Notes under the pieces: model-generated
Told to the model about the DNA's origin: nothing
The model's database searches: none
The model's input: only the letters and a program-made list of their open reading frames with translations
Source: Sipunculus nudus
Lineage: Eukaryota > Annelida > Sipuncula > Golfingiida > Sipunculidae
Direction of reading: 5' to 3'
Length of the DNA stretch: 64,000 bases
Assembly: GCA_026874595.1 (NCBI GenBank)
Contig: CM049306.1
Location: 20,517,019 to 20,581,018, forward strand
Shown here: in pieces, positions 10,920-22,600 of the stretch
Position numbering within the stretch: position 1 is the first letter of the stretch
Layout: each line of letters begins with the position of its first letter
Made by a program: the position numbers and the translations under genes

Positions 10920-10923
<4 letters not shown>
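9739..10923 (+). repeat. 3' long terminal repeat
   Basis: It is the same length as the 5' LTR (1,185 bp) and identical to it by eye except for A at 9835 in place of C at 2157. It carries the functional copy of AATAAA at 10870-10875. It ends in CGGTCACA directly before the resumed (TA)n tract. Confidence 0.97.

Positions 10924-10958
<35 letters not shown>
10924..10958. repeat. (TA)n microsatellite, right half of the retrotransposon target
   Basis: Thirty-five bases of alternating TA continue the tract that was split at 2060 by the retrotransposon. Confidence 0.9.
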
Positions 10959-10961
<3 letters not shown>

Positions 10962-12158
10962 GACTGCAAATTTACCTGAAGGTTCAATGGCAACGTACAA
11001 GGGAAAGAGGGCAGTACTACTGATATAAAAACACTGCATTGTGGGACGCCTCGCCTGTTGAAGGCGACAATAGGGCACGAGATACAAGTGTTATGTCTTG
11101 ACATAGCGGTCTAAAAACACCATTGATACCTGCAGACATGAAAGCGCCGCCACAAATAACTGGTGAACTTATTAGTCTCCGTTACAACTTGACTCTTTCA
11201 TTAATACATTGATATTCGACCAGTATGACTTATTTGTACAAGCGCTTTGTACAATAATAGTAATAGCTATTTATTTGATTCTGTATCCTCTATCCATTAT
11301 ATTACTGAAAAACATTGGAAGATATTTATCCTATATACAAAACCCGTCGTTCACATATTTTGTATAGTATGTAACAACGGTATAAATAGACCATTACATA
11401 TTACATTATTTTAAGCTGCACAGTCATAACACAGTCAGGCTTATATAACGTGTTATTGAATCCCAGTTGACGCGTGTTCTCCTTAACACAAACACGTGTT
11501 TTACATGTAACGGCAAATTATATAACCTTTCAGATTCTCCAGTGTTACGTTTAAGCTTATGCAGGGTCTCAGGAATACACTCGAAATGGAAAACCATTTG
11601 CCAGATACCTATTAGCATATTGACTGATACAGGTCATTAGAGTCGAACACCTCACAGTATTATTTGTAACATTTTCTTTACAAAATGCTGTGATTGATGT
11701 TCCATACAGGTACCTTCATGCGCCCTAAAATAACGTGACTGTGTGACGTCAGAGAAATTTTTGAGAGTGACGATCTTATCGCGATGTTCCTTTTGATTCT
11801 TCCCTTCCTCTTTAAATTTCCCCTATCCCTCAGTGGTTAAAATACAGTAAAACCTGTTGTCTTGTCATTTGAGGGACCGAAGGAAATTTAAATAAATTAT
11901 GTAGTATAAATAGTATAATGTTTGAATATCTCCTGGATTCAAACCTTTAACACGTTGATAACCATGTGATAATTACAAATTTTCATAAAATTGTCTTTTT
12001 AAATATCAAAGTGTACACGGTTTTCATGTTAACATTTTGGAGCCAAATTTCTCCTTGATTTCGGGTGGACAATCAGAGTAAAAATAAATACAGCCAATAA
12101 ATCGATTGTCGAAAATCTAGTAATTTCTACGGTCACTTAATTTTAAAGCCCACTGAAT

Positions 12159-12210
<52 letters not shown>

Positions 12211-13926
12211 ACATGTATGTATAATGTTTCGTCAAATTCCACTTCGCCAACCGGAATTGCAGATACAAAATAAAAAAATAAAGCATTTCATATTCCTTAG
12301 ACTCTAACAGTACCCTGTGGTATTGTTTTGCATTATTAACAATTGGATACCTTTTGAAGACTGTCACTTGCTGCAAATGAATAACCCGGCAAATTTTGGC
12401 GTGGAGGGAGGGTTAATATATACTTCAGTTCTTTTTGCGGACGTAATTTTGTAATTTAAAAATGTAATTTTCATGATATTTGACGATGATTAGACTTAAA
12501 TGAGTGGCATTTGCTTGATTGTTCTGTTACACAAGACCTTGTTGTGTGACACTCGTAAACAAACATAACCGGGAAAATGCAAAATGATTGCCCATGTATG
12601 CTTCTAATGCACACTTTAAGATATTCCTTGTACCTGCATGTGGTGATATATATATTGTCAGGATTAAAAAGATAATTGAAAAAATTGTTTTCAACTCATA
12701 AAAACTGATCATTTTGCATCTTTCATGCGTGTAAAATGTTAACAATGATTTTGTTAATGCGGCCTCCCTCTGTTATTCAAGTTCAAATGCTGAAAATTTA
12801 TATGGTATTAATTATGTATGTATATTAGTATATGTTAGTAAACTGTGTTTTGTTTCTTTAAGTTTCATTATTAGCTAGTCACCGTATGTATATTCTGAAA
12901 ATATGTTGATAAAATAATTACCAATTTAAAGCACTGAAATGTTGAGTATGATGTTTATACGATGATACTTTGTATATCCAAGTTGATATATGCGAAATAT
13001 TTCAGGGGATACATGTCAACTCAACTGCTTTTAGCTTCTTTAAAATTATTTTTATTATTAAATCACTTTTTCTTTGTTCATACATATACATTTATAAATA
13101 TCAATGTTATATTATTTTTTTATAAGTGAGCACAGGTTCGGCCTTCCCTGGAAATTCGCCAAAATCAGGGAATCAGGTGTACTATATATCCTTTCAGTAG
13201 GTCATGTTTGCAACTATTTTGTTTGTAAACAAGTTTAAAGACCTCGGAAGCAATTACTTCATTGCCCATGTAATTGTATATGTGAGGAATTCTGTGCACG
13301 TATCAATATAATGTTATAGCGTTGTAGCCATGCAATAACGTGATTATGGCGGTGAATTGAGGCGCAAATAAACATTCCCGCATGTGACAAAATACGTCAG
13401 CAGCTACTAATATATATCCATTTGTATGGCTGAATGACCCGAGAATTTACGGATTTATTATTGTTGCCGCCTTATTAGGCACTTTTCCAAAGCGATGAAT
13501 GCGTAACTGGATTTTCTGTATTGCCTCATAAAGGCACGCTGTTGCTTGTTTATCTGCCAACTAGGGTAAAAGTGACCTTGACCTGATGATTCATTGAACG
13601 TTTCTTTATGTTTACAGAAAAAAAAGAAAATCTTGGATGACCATGGCATCCACCCTTTGAGGCCATATAAACGGTATTGTATATAATAACTTACAAGAAG
13701 TGCTTGTCACTGTACATGATGAGAGTACAATCCAAACCCTTGCAAGATTGTACTTCATTATAGTTTGTCCCAAGAAGTAAAATAATTGAAAGCTCCTGAT
13801 TACGCTTAGCATGCTGAGTGGGTGGATGCCTGGGGCAGGGATTTATTCCATGAATTCTAAAACAGTAACATTATATATTTTCGTAAATAAAAAGTTTAAT
13901 TACTGATATAATGATTAGAATATGAA
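10959..13926. other. AT-rich non-coding sequence with one (TA)n tract
   Basis: A (TA)n microsatellite occupies 12163-12206. The rest holds short frames with no domain, many poly(A)-like hexamers and no repeat I could name. Confidence 0.6.
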
Positions 13927-14238
13927 ACCCACAGGGAGGAGGAGCACCTGTACACTGCGTGGAGACTAAGTATCACGGAGCAAATGAAGTGACAGGAAGA
14001 CACATTGAGGAAATGGTGGAGCACAATTAAAATGTAAAAAGGAAGATACGATATAAAGCTGTGCAGAGGTGGAAAGATACGCACTAAAGAGGGTTGGCAT
14101 GGGTGTACGGAGACATTGCAGGATTGTTGCATAGACACAGCAACACTGCAGACATGGAGGAATAATACAGAACCACTGAGAATGTGAAATAACATTGTAC
14201 AGAAGGAGTAACATTTAGATTACACAAATGGAATACAT
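13927..14238. repeat. Decayed left edge of the 38-bp minisatellite
   Basis: Purine-rich sequence with scattered relics of the neighbouring unit (for example GGAGGA, ACACTGCA, ACATTGTACAG) but no regular period. A matching decayed zone lies to the right of the array, as expected where array edges escape unequal-exchange homogenisation. Confidence 0.5.
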
Positions 14239-17036
14239 TATACAGGTGGAGAAACAAAACACAGACGGAAGGACATTGTACAGGTGGTTTAACACAACAT
14301 AGACGGAAAGACATGGTACAGGTGGAGTAACACTACTCAGACGGAAGGACATTATACAGGTGGAGTAACACTACACAGACGGAATGACGTTATACAGGTG
14401 GAGTAACTCTACTCAGACGGAAGGACATTGTACAGGTGGAGTAACACTACTCAGACGGAAGGACATTGTACAGGTGGAGTAACACTACTCAGACGGAAGG
14501 ACATTGTACAGGTGGAGTAACTCTACTCAGAAGGAAGGACATTGTACAGGTGGAGTAACACTACTCAGACGGAAGGACATTGTATAGGTGGAGTAACAAT
14601 ACACAGACGAAAGGACATTGTGCAGTGGGAGAAACACTCAGATGGAAGGACACTGTACAGGTGGAGTTACTCTACTCAGACGGAAGGACATTGTACAGTG
14701 TGAGAAACACTCAAATGGAAGGACGTTGTACAGGTGGAGTAACTCTACTCAGATGGAAGGACATTGTACAGTGTGAGAAACACTCAGATGGAAGGACATT
14801 GTACAGGTGGAGTAACACTACTCAGACGGAAGGACATTGTATAGGTGGAGTAACAATACACAGACGAAAGGACATTGTACAGTGGTAGAAACACCCAGAT
14901 GGAAGGACACTGTACAGGTGGAGTTACTCTAGTCAGACGGAAGGACATTGTACAGTGTGAGAAACACTCAGACGGAAGGACATTGTACAGTGTGAGAAAC
15001 ACTCAGACGGAAGGACATTGTACAGGTGGAGTAACACTACTCAGACGGAAGGACATTGTACAGTGGGAGAAACACTCAGACGGTAGGACATTATACAGGT
15101 AGAGTAACAATACACAGACGGAAGGACATTGTACAAGTAGAGTAACACTACACAGACGGAAGGACATTGTACAGGTGGAGTAACACTACACAGACGGAAG
15201 GACATAATACAGGTGGAGTAACACTACTCAGACGGAAGGACATTGTACAGGTGGAGTAACTCTACTCAGATGGAAGGACATTGTACAGGTGGAGTAACAC
15301 TACACAGACGGAAGGACATTATACAGGTGGAGTAACACTACTCAGACGGAAGGACATTGTACAGGTGGAGTAACTCTACTCAGACGGAAGGACATTGTAC
15401 AGGTGGAGTAACAATACACAGGCGGAAGGACATTATACAGGTGGAGTAACACTACACAGACGGAATGACGTTATACAGGTGGAGTAACTCTACTCAGACG
15501 GAAGGACATTGTACAGGTGGAGTAACACTACTCAGACGGAAGGACATTGTACAGGTGGAGTAACAATACACAGACGAAAGGACATTGTACAGTGGTAGAA
15601 ACACCCAGATGGAAGGACACTGTACAGGTGGAGTTACTCTACTCAGACGGAAGGACATTGTACAGTGTGAGAAACACTCAGACGGAAGGACATTGTACAG
15701 TGTGAGAAACACTCAGACGGAAGGACATTGTACAGGTGGAGTAACACTACTCAGACGGAAGGACATTGTACAGTGGGAGAAACACTCAGACGGTAGGACA
15801 TTATACAGGTAGAGTAACAATACACAGACGGAAGGACATTGTACAAGTAGAGTAACACTACACAGACGGAAGGACATTGTACAGGTGGAGTAACACTACA
15901 CAGACGGAAGGACATAATACAGGTGGAGTAACACTACTCAGACGGAAGGACATTGTACAGGTGGAGTAACTCTACTCAGACGGAAGGACATTGTACAGGT
16001 GGAGTAACACTACACAGACGGAAGGACATTATACAGGTGGAGTAACACTACTCAGACGGAAGGACATTGTACAGGTGGAGTAACTCTACTCAGACGGAAG
16101 GACATTGTACAGGTGGAGTAACAATACACAGGCGGAAGGACATTATACAGGTGGAGTAACACTACACAGACGGAATGACGTTATACAGGTGGAGTAACTC
16201 TACTCAGACGGAAGGACATTGTACAGGTGGAGTAACACTACTCAGACGGAAGGACATTGTACAGGTGGAGTAACACTACACAGACGGAAGGACATTATAC
16301 AGGTGGAGTAACACTACTCAGACGGAAGGACATTGTACAGGTGGAGTAACTCTACTCAGACGGAAGGACATTGTACAGGTGGAGTAACAATACACAGGCG
16401 GAAGGACATTATACAGGTGGAGTAACACTACACAGACGGAATGACGTTATACAGGTGGAGTAACTCTACTCAGACGGAAGGACATTGTACAGGTGGAGTA
16501 ACACTACTCAGACGGAAGGACATTGTACAGGTGGAGTAACACTACACAGACGGAAGGACATTATACAGGTGGAGTAACACTACTCAGACGGAAGGACATT
16601 GTACAGGTGGAGTAACTCTACTCAGAAGGAAGGACATTGTACAGGTGGAGTAACAATACACAGACGGAAGGACATTGTACAGTGTGAGAAACACTCAGAT
16701 GGAAGGACATTGTACAGGTGGAGTAACTCTACTCAGACGGAAGGACATTGTATAGGTGGAGTAACAATACACAGACGAAAGGACATTGTACAGTGGGAGA
16801 AACACTCAGATGGAAGGACACTGTACAGGTGGAGTTACTCTACTCAGACGGAAGGACATTGTACAGTGTGAGAAACACTCTGACGGAAGGACGTTGTACA
16901 GTGTGAGAAACACTCAGACGGAAGGACATTGTACAGGTGGAGTAACTCTACTCAGACGGAAGGACATTGTACAGTGGGAGAAACACCCCAGACGGAAGGA
17001 CATTATACAGGTGGAGTAACACTACTCAGACGGAAG
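14239..17036. repeat. Minisatellite of 38-bp units with 35-bp variants
   Basis: More than 70 tandem units share the core GACGGAAGGACATTGTACAG, followed by GTGGAGTAACACTACTCA (38 bp) or by GTGAGAAACACTCA-type ends (35 bp). Higher-order structure is present: about 770 bp beginning near 14790 recurs 710 bp downstream with only a few changes, and a block near 16130 recurs 266 bp (seven units) later. Several frames of 70-100 codons run through it because the unit has few stops. I do not consider it coding. Confidence 0.95.
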
Positions 17037-17239
17037 CAGGGGCGGATCCAGGATTTAGGAAAAGGGGGGGTCCAACCCAGGAGGACTAATGAAAATCCTG
17101 AAAAAAAGGTCATCAGGTCTGGAAAAGGGGGGGTCCAGGGCGCAAAATTACGTCTAAAACCCCTTAAAAAAGGTTGCTTCGGGTGAAAAAGGGGGGGTCC
17201 GGACCCCCTGGACCCCCCCCCCCCCTGAATCCGCTTCTG
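17037..17239. mobile_element. hAT-like MITE inserted in the minisatellite
   Basis: This 203-bp insert interrupts one minisatellite unit. It begins CAGGGGCGGATCCAGGATTT and ends with CTGAATCCGCTTCTG, an imperfect terminal inverted repeat of about 15 bp. The 5-bp sequence GGAAG flanks both sides (17032-17036 and 17240-17244). Removing the insert and one GGAAG restores a normal unit. The interior has three G-run/TCC blocks, and a C-run near the right end can pair with them. No transposase frame is present, so it would be mobilised in trans. The superfamily call rests on the CAGGGG terminus; the 5-bp duplication is shorter than the usual 8 bp for hAT. Confidence 0.85.
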
Positions 17240-17650
17240 GGAAGGACATTGTACAGGTGGAGTTACATTCCACAGGCCATACTAACATAATTAAGATAGG
17301 TAGAGCTACACAAGATGAATGGATGGACATGACAGGGATGGAGGGAAACGACGGGACTGATGGAACACTGCAAAGATGTTACACTGCATAGGTTAACACT
17401 GCACAAGTATAGAGTTACAAAACAGCTGTAGAGGGACATCTCTGGAAGGAAGGATCTATACAGAGACACAGGAACACTGTAAAGGTAAATGAACACTGCA
17501 TGCGGAGGAGGAGAAGGGGAACAATGCAGAGATGGAAGAGTGCTGCAGAAGTACGCTATTACAGATAGAGAGGAACACAGGAGATGCTGAGGAACACTAC
17601 GCAGATGAAGGCCTACTGCAAGAGGGAAGAACAATGCAGAGCTAGAATAA
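17240..17650. repeat. Last minisatellite unit and decayed right edge
   Basis: One recognisable unit (GGAAGGACATTGTACAGGTG) follows the MITE. After that come purine-rich relics with ACACTGCA and GGAACACTG motifs but no fixed period, mirroring the left edge. Confidence 0.5.
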
Positions 17651-18959
17651 CAAATTCAGAGAAGAAATTTTTCCTGAAGTGAGAAAAAGCTAAAAAGTTT
17701 CACAAGCACTATCTTGAGAGACAAATGATCACTGCAAAACACGACTGAGAACATTAAAAAATCAAACTGTGAACATAAAAAAATGCTGTTAGGTTGGTAG
17801 GAGGAACAGTCCTGAAGTATAGAAACAGTATTATATGAATCTCTGTGATCGTAAATGAAAACAGAAGACACATCTGTAAATTTGAATTAACACCGTCTAA
17901 GGAGTTAAAAACATATAGTATCTACAGGAGAACACGCATATGCTTGTCTATATGTACATGTATTTGGCTGACAAAAATGGGATCTCTGATATCATATTAA
18001 ATCAAAACAGTTTACGAAACAAGAAACGAACAACTCTACGGGAAAATAAAATTTAATTTTATGAGAAAGTGAGCACTGTCCTCGGAGCTGAGAACGAATG
18101 TATGTTTCTATGTGACAGTATGTGTGTGTTAGTATGGTTTGGTAATATACCAATGCCGAGGATAAAAATAAATGTTAAATTAGACTGTTATTTAAAAACC
18201 ACAAGGAGATGATCCCGATAATCCAGTTTGACACTTCAGTTTTTGCAACAAAGGTTACTCGGGGTTTTTTTATTTTGCCATTTGGACTACTGCGCACTAA
18301 GTGATGGCAGGGGCACACAGTACAGCTTATAACCGGCTTGTATACATGTTTACGTTACTCCTTACAGCCGTACACTATGCTTGGTCACCCGGTTACAGTT
18401 AGCTAGGTGGTTATTATACGACTTTACAACAGTGTTACAAGTAAAGACTCCACCCTAGCCAACCTCTGTGAAGTCCCGCCACTTCGTCCTTGTAAGCTTT
18501 GTATATTTATTTCTCGTCACACATAATTGAACCCTTCGTGTATGACGTCAACACTGCCTTTATTAACAGCCACACACTACTGTTTTACGTCAGAACCACA
18601 GGTGAATGCCACATCAAACATTTGTACATAGTTAGACACTTTGTATACTGTCAGTCTTTGTATGTGCCGTTATATACAGCCCAAGATTTTGGCGTTTGGG
18701 CGTCTCGCAGAAAAAGTTTACATTTGAGACGCGATGAGGACAGTCCCATGTGTAACCACCATGAAAGTCCCGCAAGGCTCTGAACTGGACTGACAAATGG
18801 GGAAAGCGGACGTCCCACTTTATAATTAAGTCAGTAAAAAATAAAAAAAAATTATGAATATTTATAAGTAATAAATAAATATTGCAAATTTCAATTAAAA
18901 AGAAAAACAAGGCCTACAGGCCTAATGCGAACCTGTGCAAAGTTTGGGAGTATGAATGG
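17651..18959. other. AT-rich non-coding sequence
   Basis: No domain-bearing frame and no repeat I can name. The 94-codon plus-strand frame at 18499-18783 shows no recognisable feature. Confidence 0.55.
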
Positions 18960-20515
18960 AGGTTTATTTTTTAAATTTAATATTGATCCTCTTAAGTCCT
19001 GCATATCTACCTTTGTCATTATGATTTCAGCAAAATGGACGTTTCGGACCTGCAAGTTTCAGACTAGGACATTTTAAAACAATAATATGGGTAGTCGACA
19101 CGCGACTATGTGTATCCGCAGAAATCAGAGTGGGACGGGTGAAGTGAGGCATGGATTAAGTGGCAAGGGGAATAGAGTGAGGTATGTTGCATATTAACAT
19201 GGATGTCTGCAGCGTAAACGTGAATGTAGGTGGTGCCACCTGTCATAAAATCGAGAAAGCTGTCCACGATGTATAAACCTGCGAAATTTCAGGTGGAAAA
19301 GTCAAACCACTGCTGAGATATGCGTGATTTTATCCCAAGGCAGATGAACAGATGGATGCTGTGGAAAATAGTAGCAGGTGGCGCCACCATTTTTAGTGTA
19401 TGTTATAAAGCTATCAAATTGCTACATTTGTGCAAAATTTTTAGCCTGATCGGTTAAACGGTTCCCGAGATATGTGGGTTTATGTGTGGAAACAGACGCA
19501 AAAATGGACACTGGGCAGCGAGGAAAGGTCAGAGGTCAACCAAAAATGAGGGCGCAGCAGTTCACATGTGACCTAATGATAAACCTGATTCGCTTAAAAT
19601 GCAAACCAAGTTTTTCAAACAGTTGAAAGATATAGTTCCAATAATCTGGGAATTCTGCATCTAGACATTGTGTCTAGACGTCTAGACGTTGTGTCTAGAC
19701 GTCTAGACACATTGTCTAGACACCCGCCAGAGCCAGGTCAGTTGCCATGGTGATGTCTGGACCCAGACCTGTTTGTACTGAGTGACCTCTTGACTTGGCT
19801 GCTGAAACTCAGCATGTTGTCAAATCTGTTTTCAAACACAGAAAGCCTTTTTCAATTGGCTACAATGCTTTTTTAAAGCTGTATTTACCCAATCCGTTCT
19901 TATAAAGCTGGCAGAACCCTACCATAGAATAATTTTTGTAAAGTTTAAACCAATCAGTTTAACAGTTTCATCATAAATCAGTGTATAAGCTAGAAAGTTT
20001 AAAATTACATTTTCGCTTGTGAAAAACACATCAATGTAGGTGGCACCACCAATACCTCAATTTCTGATATGACATATGGGAAAAACATTGGTACAAAATT
20101 TGGTGATTAAAGCTCTAGCCGTTTCTGAGATTTTAATTTTAGTGTGCTTTTTTGGACAGATGACTTAATTCAACCTCCTGTAACTCGGCCAAAAATCTCC
20201 GAACTGGAACCATTCGAACAAACTTGAGAAAGATTGTTCTAGGGATCATTTCTGTGAAATATTGGACAATTTGGCTGGACAGTTTCGGAGAAGAAGATTT
20301 TTAAAGCTTTTTTAGCTTTTTCCCTATAAAATCTAAGAAGATGCAGTTAGAAAAAAATTAACAAAATCCGATAGAGTTTATCAAATGACTGATTATTTGC
20401 AAAAACAATGGTGATGCTAGCTCCTGCCGTTTTTGAGATAGCTATGGTTAACGTACAGACGACACACGACGGACGACGCCGCACCATCGCATAAGCTCAC
20501 AGGTTCGCTAAAAAG
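18960..20515. repeat. Diverged dispersed-repeat block carrying GGTGGYRCCACC near-palindromes
   Basis: Three copies of the 12-mer occur at 19229-19240, 19377-19388 and 20039-20050. Each is followed by related text: a GCAAAATTT-like stretch, then a phrase such as CGGTTCCCGAGATATG or CGTTTCTGAGATTTT. The block ends with ACGACACACGACGGACGACG near 20460-20480, a style I associate with dispersed repeats in marine invertebrate genomes. No open frame supports a protein. Its class is unknown to me. Confidence 0.5.
19662..19725. repeat. Cluster of GTCTAGAC palindromes
   Basis: The 8-bp palindrome GTCTAGAC occurs five times, at 19672, 19680, 19693, 19701 and 19714, two of the pairs directly abutting, plus a partial copy at 19661. 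The whole segment can fold into nested hairpins on either strand. Confidence 0.85.
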
Positions 20516-20713
20516 TCTTTCGTGAAATGAAACAAAGCTGTGAACACCAAAAGTTCAGTTCAATCAAGGAGATAAATTCTTACTGGATCTCCTTGGTACA
20601 ATATTCTTGTCTTTTCTTTAAATTTAAATTGTGCAAATGATTCCCTTATTTGCTTAATAAGATTTTTTTTTATATATACATAGGGTAGGATTTAGTAAGG
20701 ATGAGCATCACAA

Positions 20714-20715
<2 letters not shown>

Positions 20716-20790
<75 letters not shown>

Positions 20791-20813
20791 AAGCGAGAGA
20801 GAGAGAGAGAGAG
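20716..20813. repeat. Compound (TA)n(GA)n microsatellite
   Basis: Alternating TA to about 20753, then GA to about 20813 with a few AAAG and GCGA interruptions. Confidence 0.95.
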
Positions 20814-22546
20814 TTATATTCGCATATGTGTATATCTGCACATATATAGTTATATACACATGTGTATCTGCAAGGGAAACATGATGTAACATCATTCCTA
20901 CACAAACACATACCTGAACATTCCCCTACCAGGCATTTACCCACTCAGAATTGCCTTGTCTTGCCATGAATTTATACGTAAGTATATATACGTAAATATG
21001 TAAATTTGAATATTAAGGTAATATGTAAAATTGAGTATAAATGTATAAATAGGCGTATTGTGTGTAAGGATAATAAACATTCTTTATTATCTTTACAAAC
21101 ACACATACGAATTTATACACTGAATATTCTGTGAACCTGTTTCCTTGGTTTGACCTCAGAACTATTTTGCAGCTAACAACTTTTTTTTACGTTCTACTCT
21201 GGTTATTTGAAGGCGAATTAGTAACGACTCTGGACTTCTTGGGTAGACTACCGCTAGCCCTATATAAGACTACAATGCCCGGTGCAGGCAGATTAAACAA
21301 ATACAGACGCATTACAAATGCGGAAAAAATTCCGTAGCAAGGCATTTCCGAGCCCACGTCAGGAAAACAGGTTTTCGAGGCATTGAGAAACAACATGGTC
21401 AGATCACCCTTGTGGTAAGTTGAGAAAACTTGCGGAGGATGGGAACATACAGAGGACAGATTTACAACTGGTGAACAATTAATGAACAAGCACTTTCTAT
21501 TCAGGTATGACAAATCAGGATAATTCGAGAGAAAATATAGTTTCGGCGTTGACCAAGTTACGGTATAGAGTTGACCGATCTAATAATGTAAATCGATTGT
21601 ATTCCCATAAAATAACAGTTCATACAGTACCCCAAGCACTACCAAGAAATAAATAAAAGTACGTCCTTGAACCGGGGGGATCGGACAAATGTACGCTTTC
21701 GCCCTTGTCCACTGGCACTTTGCCAAAATTCTTTCCCGTAACCAGACCTTCATAAATACATAGAAATGGAGGTGAACGTCTCCTCACGGGAGGACCTATG
21801 ACGTCTGCTTCAGTATATGTTTACTCGGCCATTAACGTCCGCAATTATGTAGTACAGCTGACATTGTCCGGTACTTTGGTTCACTCGGGTCATCACCAAT
21901 GTAATCACTAGTGGCCGTCTTTACGGTAACCTGTGGGCCGTTTTTGGGATGTTTACTGCAGCATTACCTGGGTTACCGTAAATGATCCTGTTCAGGTGAC
22001 GACACCTCAAAGCGACCGGAGTTTAATATACTCTGGTTAACTGTTAGTCGATAAATATATAATATACACTGAGGTCACCGACCAAGAACCATGGTGTTCA
22101 CGTCAGCTCTTGAAATGTTGATTGCCACAGTCCAGCCATACAGCATAAAAATTTATCATTTAAATTCCCAGAACCAGAACACAATGGACACAGAGATCAA
22201 TGTTGCTATATTTCATGAAATGGATTCGTTAGGGTGGGATTGAATCATGAACTGTTTTAAATATTACTACGATTTGTCTTTCTTTCATTTTTAAATAAGC
22301 TCACATTAAAAATGGTCTTCAGATTGTGAAATTATTTTTACAGCCAAACAAATGAATTTTATATGATACCGACGCTAAAAAAAAGTTGCCATCGGCATCA
22401 TGCATGCATACACGCACGCAATCCAGGGATTTAAATAGAAAATCTCTAATGATCTTTTATACATCTTCCCCACATAGTTCATGACCGACTTTAATAAAAC
22501 ACTGACGTAATGCGAGAAGTTTTAAAGAACTATACCAGTCATCCTC

Positions 22547-22548
<2 letters not shown>
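20814..22548. other. Non-coding sequence
   Basis: No recognisable gene. Small frames at 21131-21337 (plus) and 21187-21513 (minus) overlap each other and show no domain. Confidence 0.55.

Positions 22549-22598
<50 letters not shown>
22549..22598. repeat. (GA)n microsatellite
   Basis: About 24 uninterrupted GA dinucleotides. Confidence 0.95.

Positions 22599-22600
<2 letters not shown>

Larger units (their letters stand above)
2061..10923 (+). mobile_element. Complete Ty3/Gypsy-type LTR retrotransposon (8,863 bp)
   Basis: The element has, in order: a 1,185-bp 5' LTR, a tRNA-Leu primer-binding site, a leader of about 1.3 kb, gag, pol (protease remainder, RT, RNase H, integrase), a polypurine tract and a 1,185-bp 3' LTR. 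RT before integrase is the Ty3/Gypsy (Metaviridae) order. No envelope frame lies between pol and the 3' LTR, where only about 110 bp remain. The LTRs end in the 8-bp inverted repeat TGTGACCG/CGGTCACA. They differ at a single position (2157 C versus 9835 A), so insertion was recent or the LTRs were homogenised. gag and pol are in different frames, which raises doubt about autonomous activity. The sublineage was not determined; I see no clear chromodomain. Confidence 0.97.

Noticed and set aside
14239-17036. Possible CRISPR-like array of about 38-bp repeats
   Set aside because: Units abut directly with no unique spacers, and the genome is eukaryotic. It is a minisatellite.
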